Assembly: GCA_002238685.1 (NCBI GenBank)
Contig: MPMV01000031.1
Location: 1-50,793 of the forward strand
Length of the DNA stretch: 50,793 bases
Direction of reading: 5' to 3'
From: a bacterium EF100-94H03 bin56
Lineage (GTDB): Bacteria; Pseudomonadota; Alphaproteobacteria; SP197
Shown piece after piece: positions 49,982-50,793 of this stretch. Position 1 is the first letter of the stretch. The number at the start of each line of letters is the position of its first letter. Below the pieces are notes generated by a model. The model saw nothing but the letters and a program-made list of their open reading frames with translations. It ran no database searches and was not told the DNA's origin. Position numbers and translations under genes: made by a program.

Positions 49982-50793
49982 ATGCGGTTCCCGGTTGCCC
50001 TGCTCGGTGCCGCCGCGATGCTGACCGCCGGCGCCTGCTCGAACAGCGACGATCCCGTTGCCGGGTCCGATGAGGGCCCGATCGAGTTCACGAGAAACTC
50101 GGAGTTCTCCGGCCCGCGCCTACGGGTGTTTCTCGACCTGCCCGACGGCACGCCCGTCTCGGTCAACGTTGCGGACGACGCCGTGGCGACGCGCCCCGGA
50201 AGCACCGTGATCCCCGGCCACCAGGCGCGGGACTGGACGTTCGTCAAGGACGACGAGATCGGCACCTCGGTCGTCTACGCCCTGGTGAGCTGGGACCCTG
50301 AAAACCCGGCCGACTATCTGATGGCCGGATGGTGGGCGCAGTTCCCCGACCAGCATCTCCCGCAGCTGACGTTCGCGGGCTCGCAACAATACGCCATCGT
50401 GGACGGCCCGGAGAACGATCCCGCGTCGCCGCCCGAACTGCCGCTGTCGGGTCAGGCGACCTATGCCGGGCAGGCCGGCGGGCTCTACTCCTATGCGCTG
50501 GGCAGCGACTGGGGCGACGCCGCGGGCAGCCGTGTCCTCGAGGAGTGGGAGGGGCGGATCGCGCTGACCGCGGATTTCGCCGCGGGCACCGTGGGCGGCT
50601 GCATCGGATGCGAGGGTGATCTGGTCACCCGCCGGGCGCATTTCGGCATCTTCCTGGGCGATGAGCTGCGGGACGCCCAGGCGATCGCCACCGGCTACGA
50701 GTTGCTTCTCGTCGAGGCCCCGATCGGCCCGGATGGCACGATTGCACACCCGGCCGTGACGGTCCGCCACCCGGAGAGAGACGTCACGGAGGT
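49982..50793 (+). CDS. TbpB-like surface lipoprotein, N-terminal part (runs off right edge)
   Basis: Open to the window end, 270 residues seen. Signal MRFPVALLGAAAMLTAGACS with a lipobox-like cysteine at residue 19, so outer-membrane or surface lipoprotein. The body has beta-strand patterns and LPLSGQATYAGQAGGLYSYA, then RIALTADFAAGTVGGCIGC, the hallmark of the alphaproteobacterial transferrin-binding-protein-like barrel family, whose ligand is often unknown. AAGGAG lies 10 bases before ATG 49982. Confidence 0.75.
   Translation, partial: MRFPVALLGAAAMLTAGACSNSDDPVAGSDEGPIEFTRNSEFSGPRLRVFLDLPDGTPVSVNVADDAVATRPGSTVIPGHQARDWTFVKDDEIGTSVVYALVSWDPENPADYLMAGWWAQFPDQHLPQLTFAGSQQYAIVDGPENDPASPPELPLSGQATYAGQAGGLYSYALGSDWGDAAGSRVLEEWEGRIALTADFAAGTVGGCIGCEGDLVTRRAHFGIFLGDELRDAQAIATGYELLLVEAPIGPDGTIAHPAVTVRHPERDVTE

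Overview
The window looks like GC-rich alphaproteobacterial DNA, most like a Rhodospirillales-type organism. The grounds are the conserved chromosomal block (rpsF-rpsR-DUF2232-rplI, dnaB-alr, cvpA-purF, fabD-fabG-acpP-fabF-mltG, yicC-gmk), the plasmid gene repC, and a TbpB-like lipoprotein. The genus cannot be fixed from sequence reading alone.

Bases 1 to about 29,700 are chromosomal. Positions 1-990 are a mobile-element scar: the start of an IS256-type transposase running off the left edge, and a frameshifted GSU2403-type nucleotidyltransferase remnant. Positions 994-11851 are a minus-strand housekeeping run (SDR, purF, cvpA, mlaF, mlaE, alr, dnaB, cfa, rplI, DUF2232, rpsR, rpsF) with a promoter above rpsF. 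Positions 12085-18967 are the plus-strand fatty-acid run (fabD, fabG, acpP, fabF), then mltG, yicC and gmk, with one opposite SDR. Positions 18991-29655 are accessory metabolism: GNAT acetyltransferase, dimethylglycine-dehydrogenase-like flavoprotein, a decayed enolase-superfamily gene, GST, L-2-hydroxyglutarate-type oxidase, EamA transporter, acyl-CoA dehydrogenase, glucokinase and a Liv-type binding protein.

From about 30,000 to the right edge the window is plasmid-like. It opens with a probable antisense ctRNA in the leader of a RepC-type initiator gene, and that repC is frameshifted at a run of nine C. A frameshifted large serine recombinase follows on the other strand, then a ParA plus ribbon-helix-helix pair. 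Arrays of an 8-base repeat, TGCGCAAT, lie upstream of parA and of two other gene units, and a short one lies inside repC. After these come a protein with a duplicated module, stand-alone RepC N-domain paralogs, a thermonuclease lipoprotein, a nucleoside deoxyribosyltransferase, a very large MobF relaxase-helicase-primase fusion, an ArdC-type antirestriction protein carrying the same duplicated module, a twin-HTH protein, and the start of a TbpB-like lipoprotein. No type IV secretion genes are visible.

The most interesting points are the octamer arrays beside ParA/RHH (a possible combined operator and centromere), the ctRNA-repC control region, the relaxase-primase fusion, the shuffled module shared with ArdC, and a perfect 138-bp copy of the GNAT gene's 3' end lying 19.6 kb away inside the plasmid-like part. 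At least four genes in that part carry frame or nonsense lesions, so the region is decaying, contains sequencing errors, or both. Whether it is an integrated plasmid or an assembly join cannot be settled from this sequence alone.
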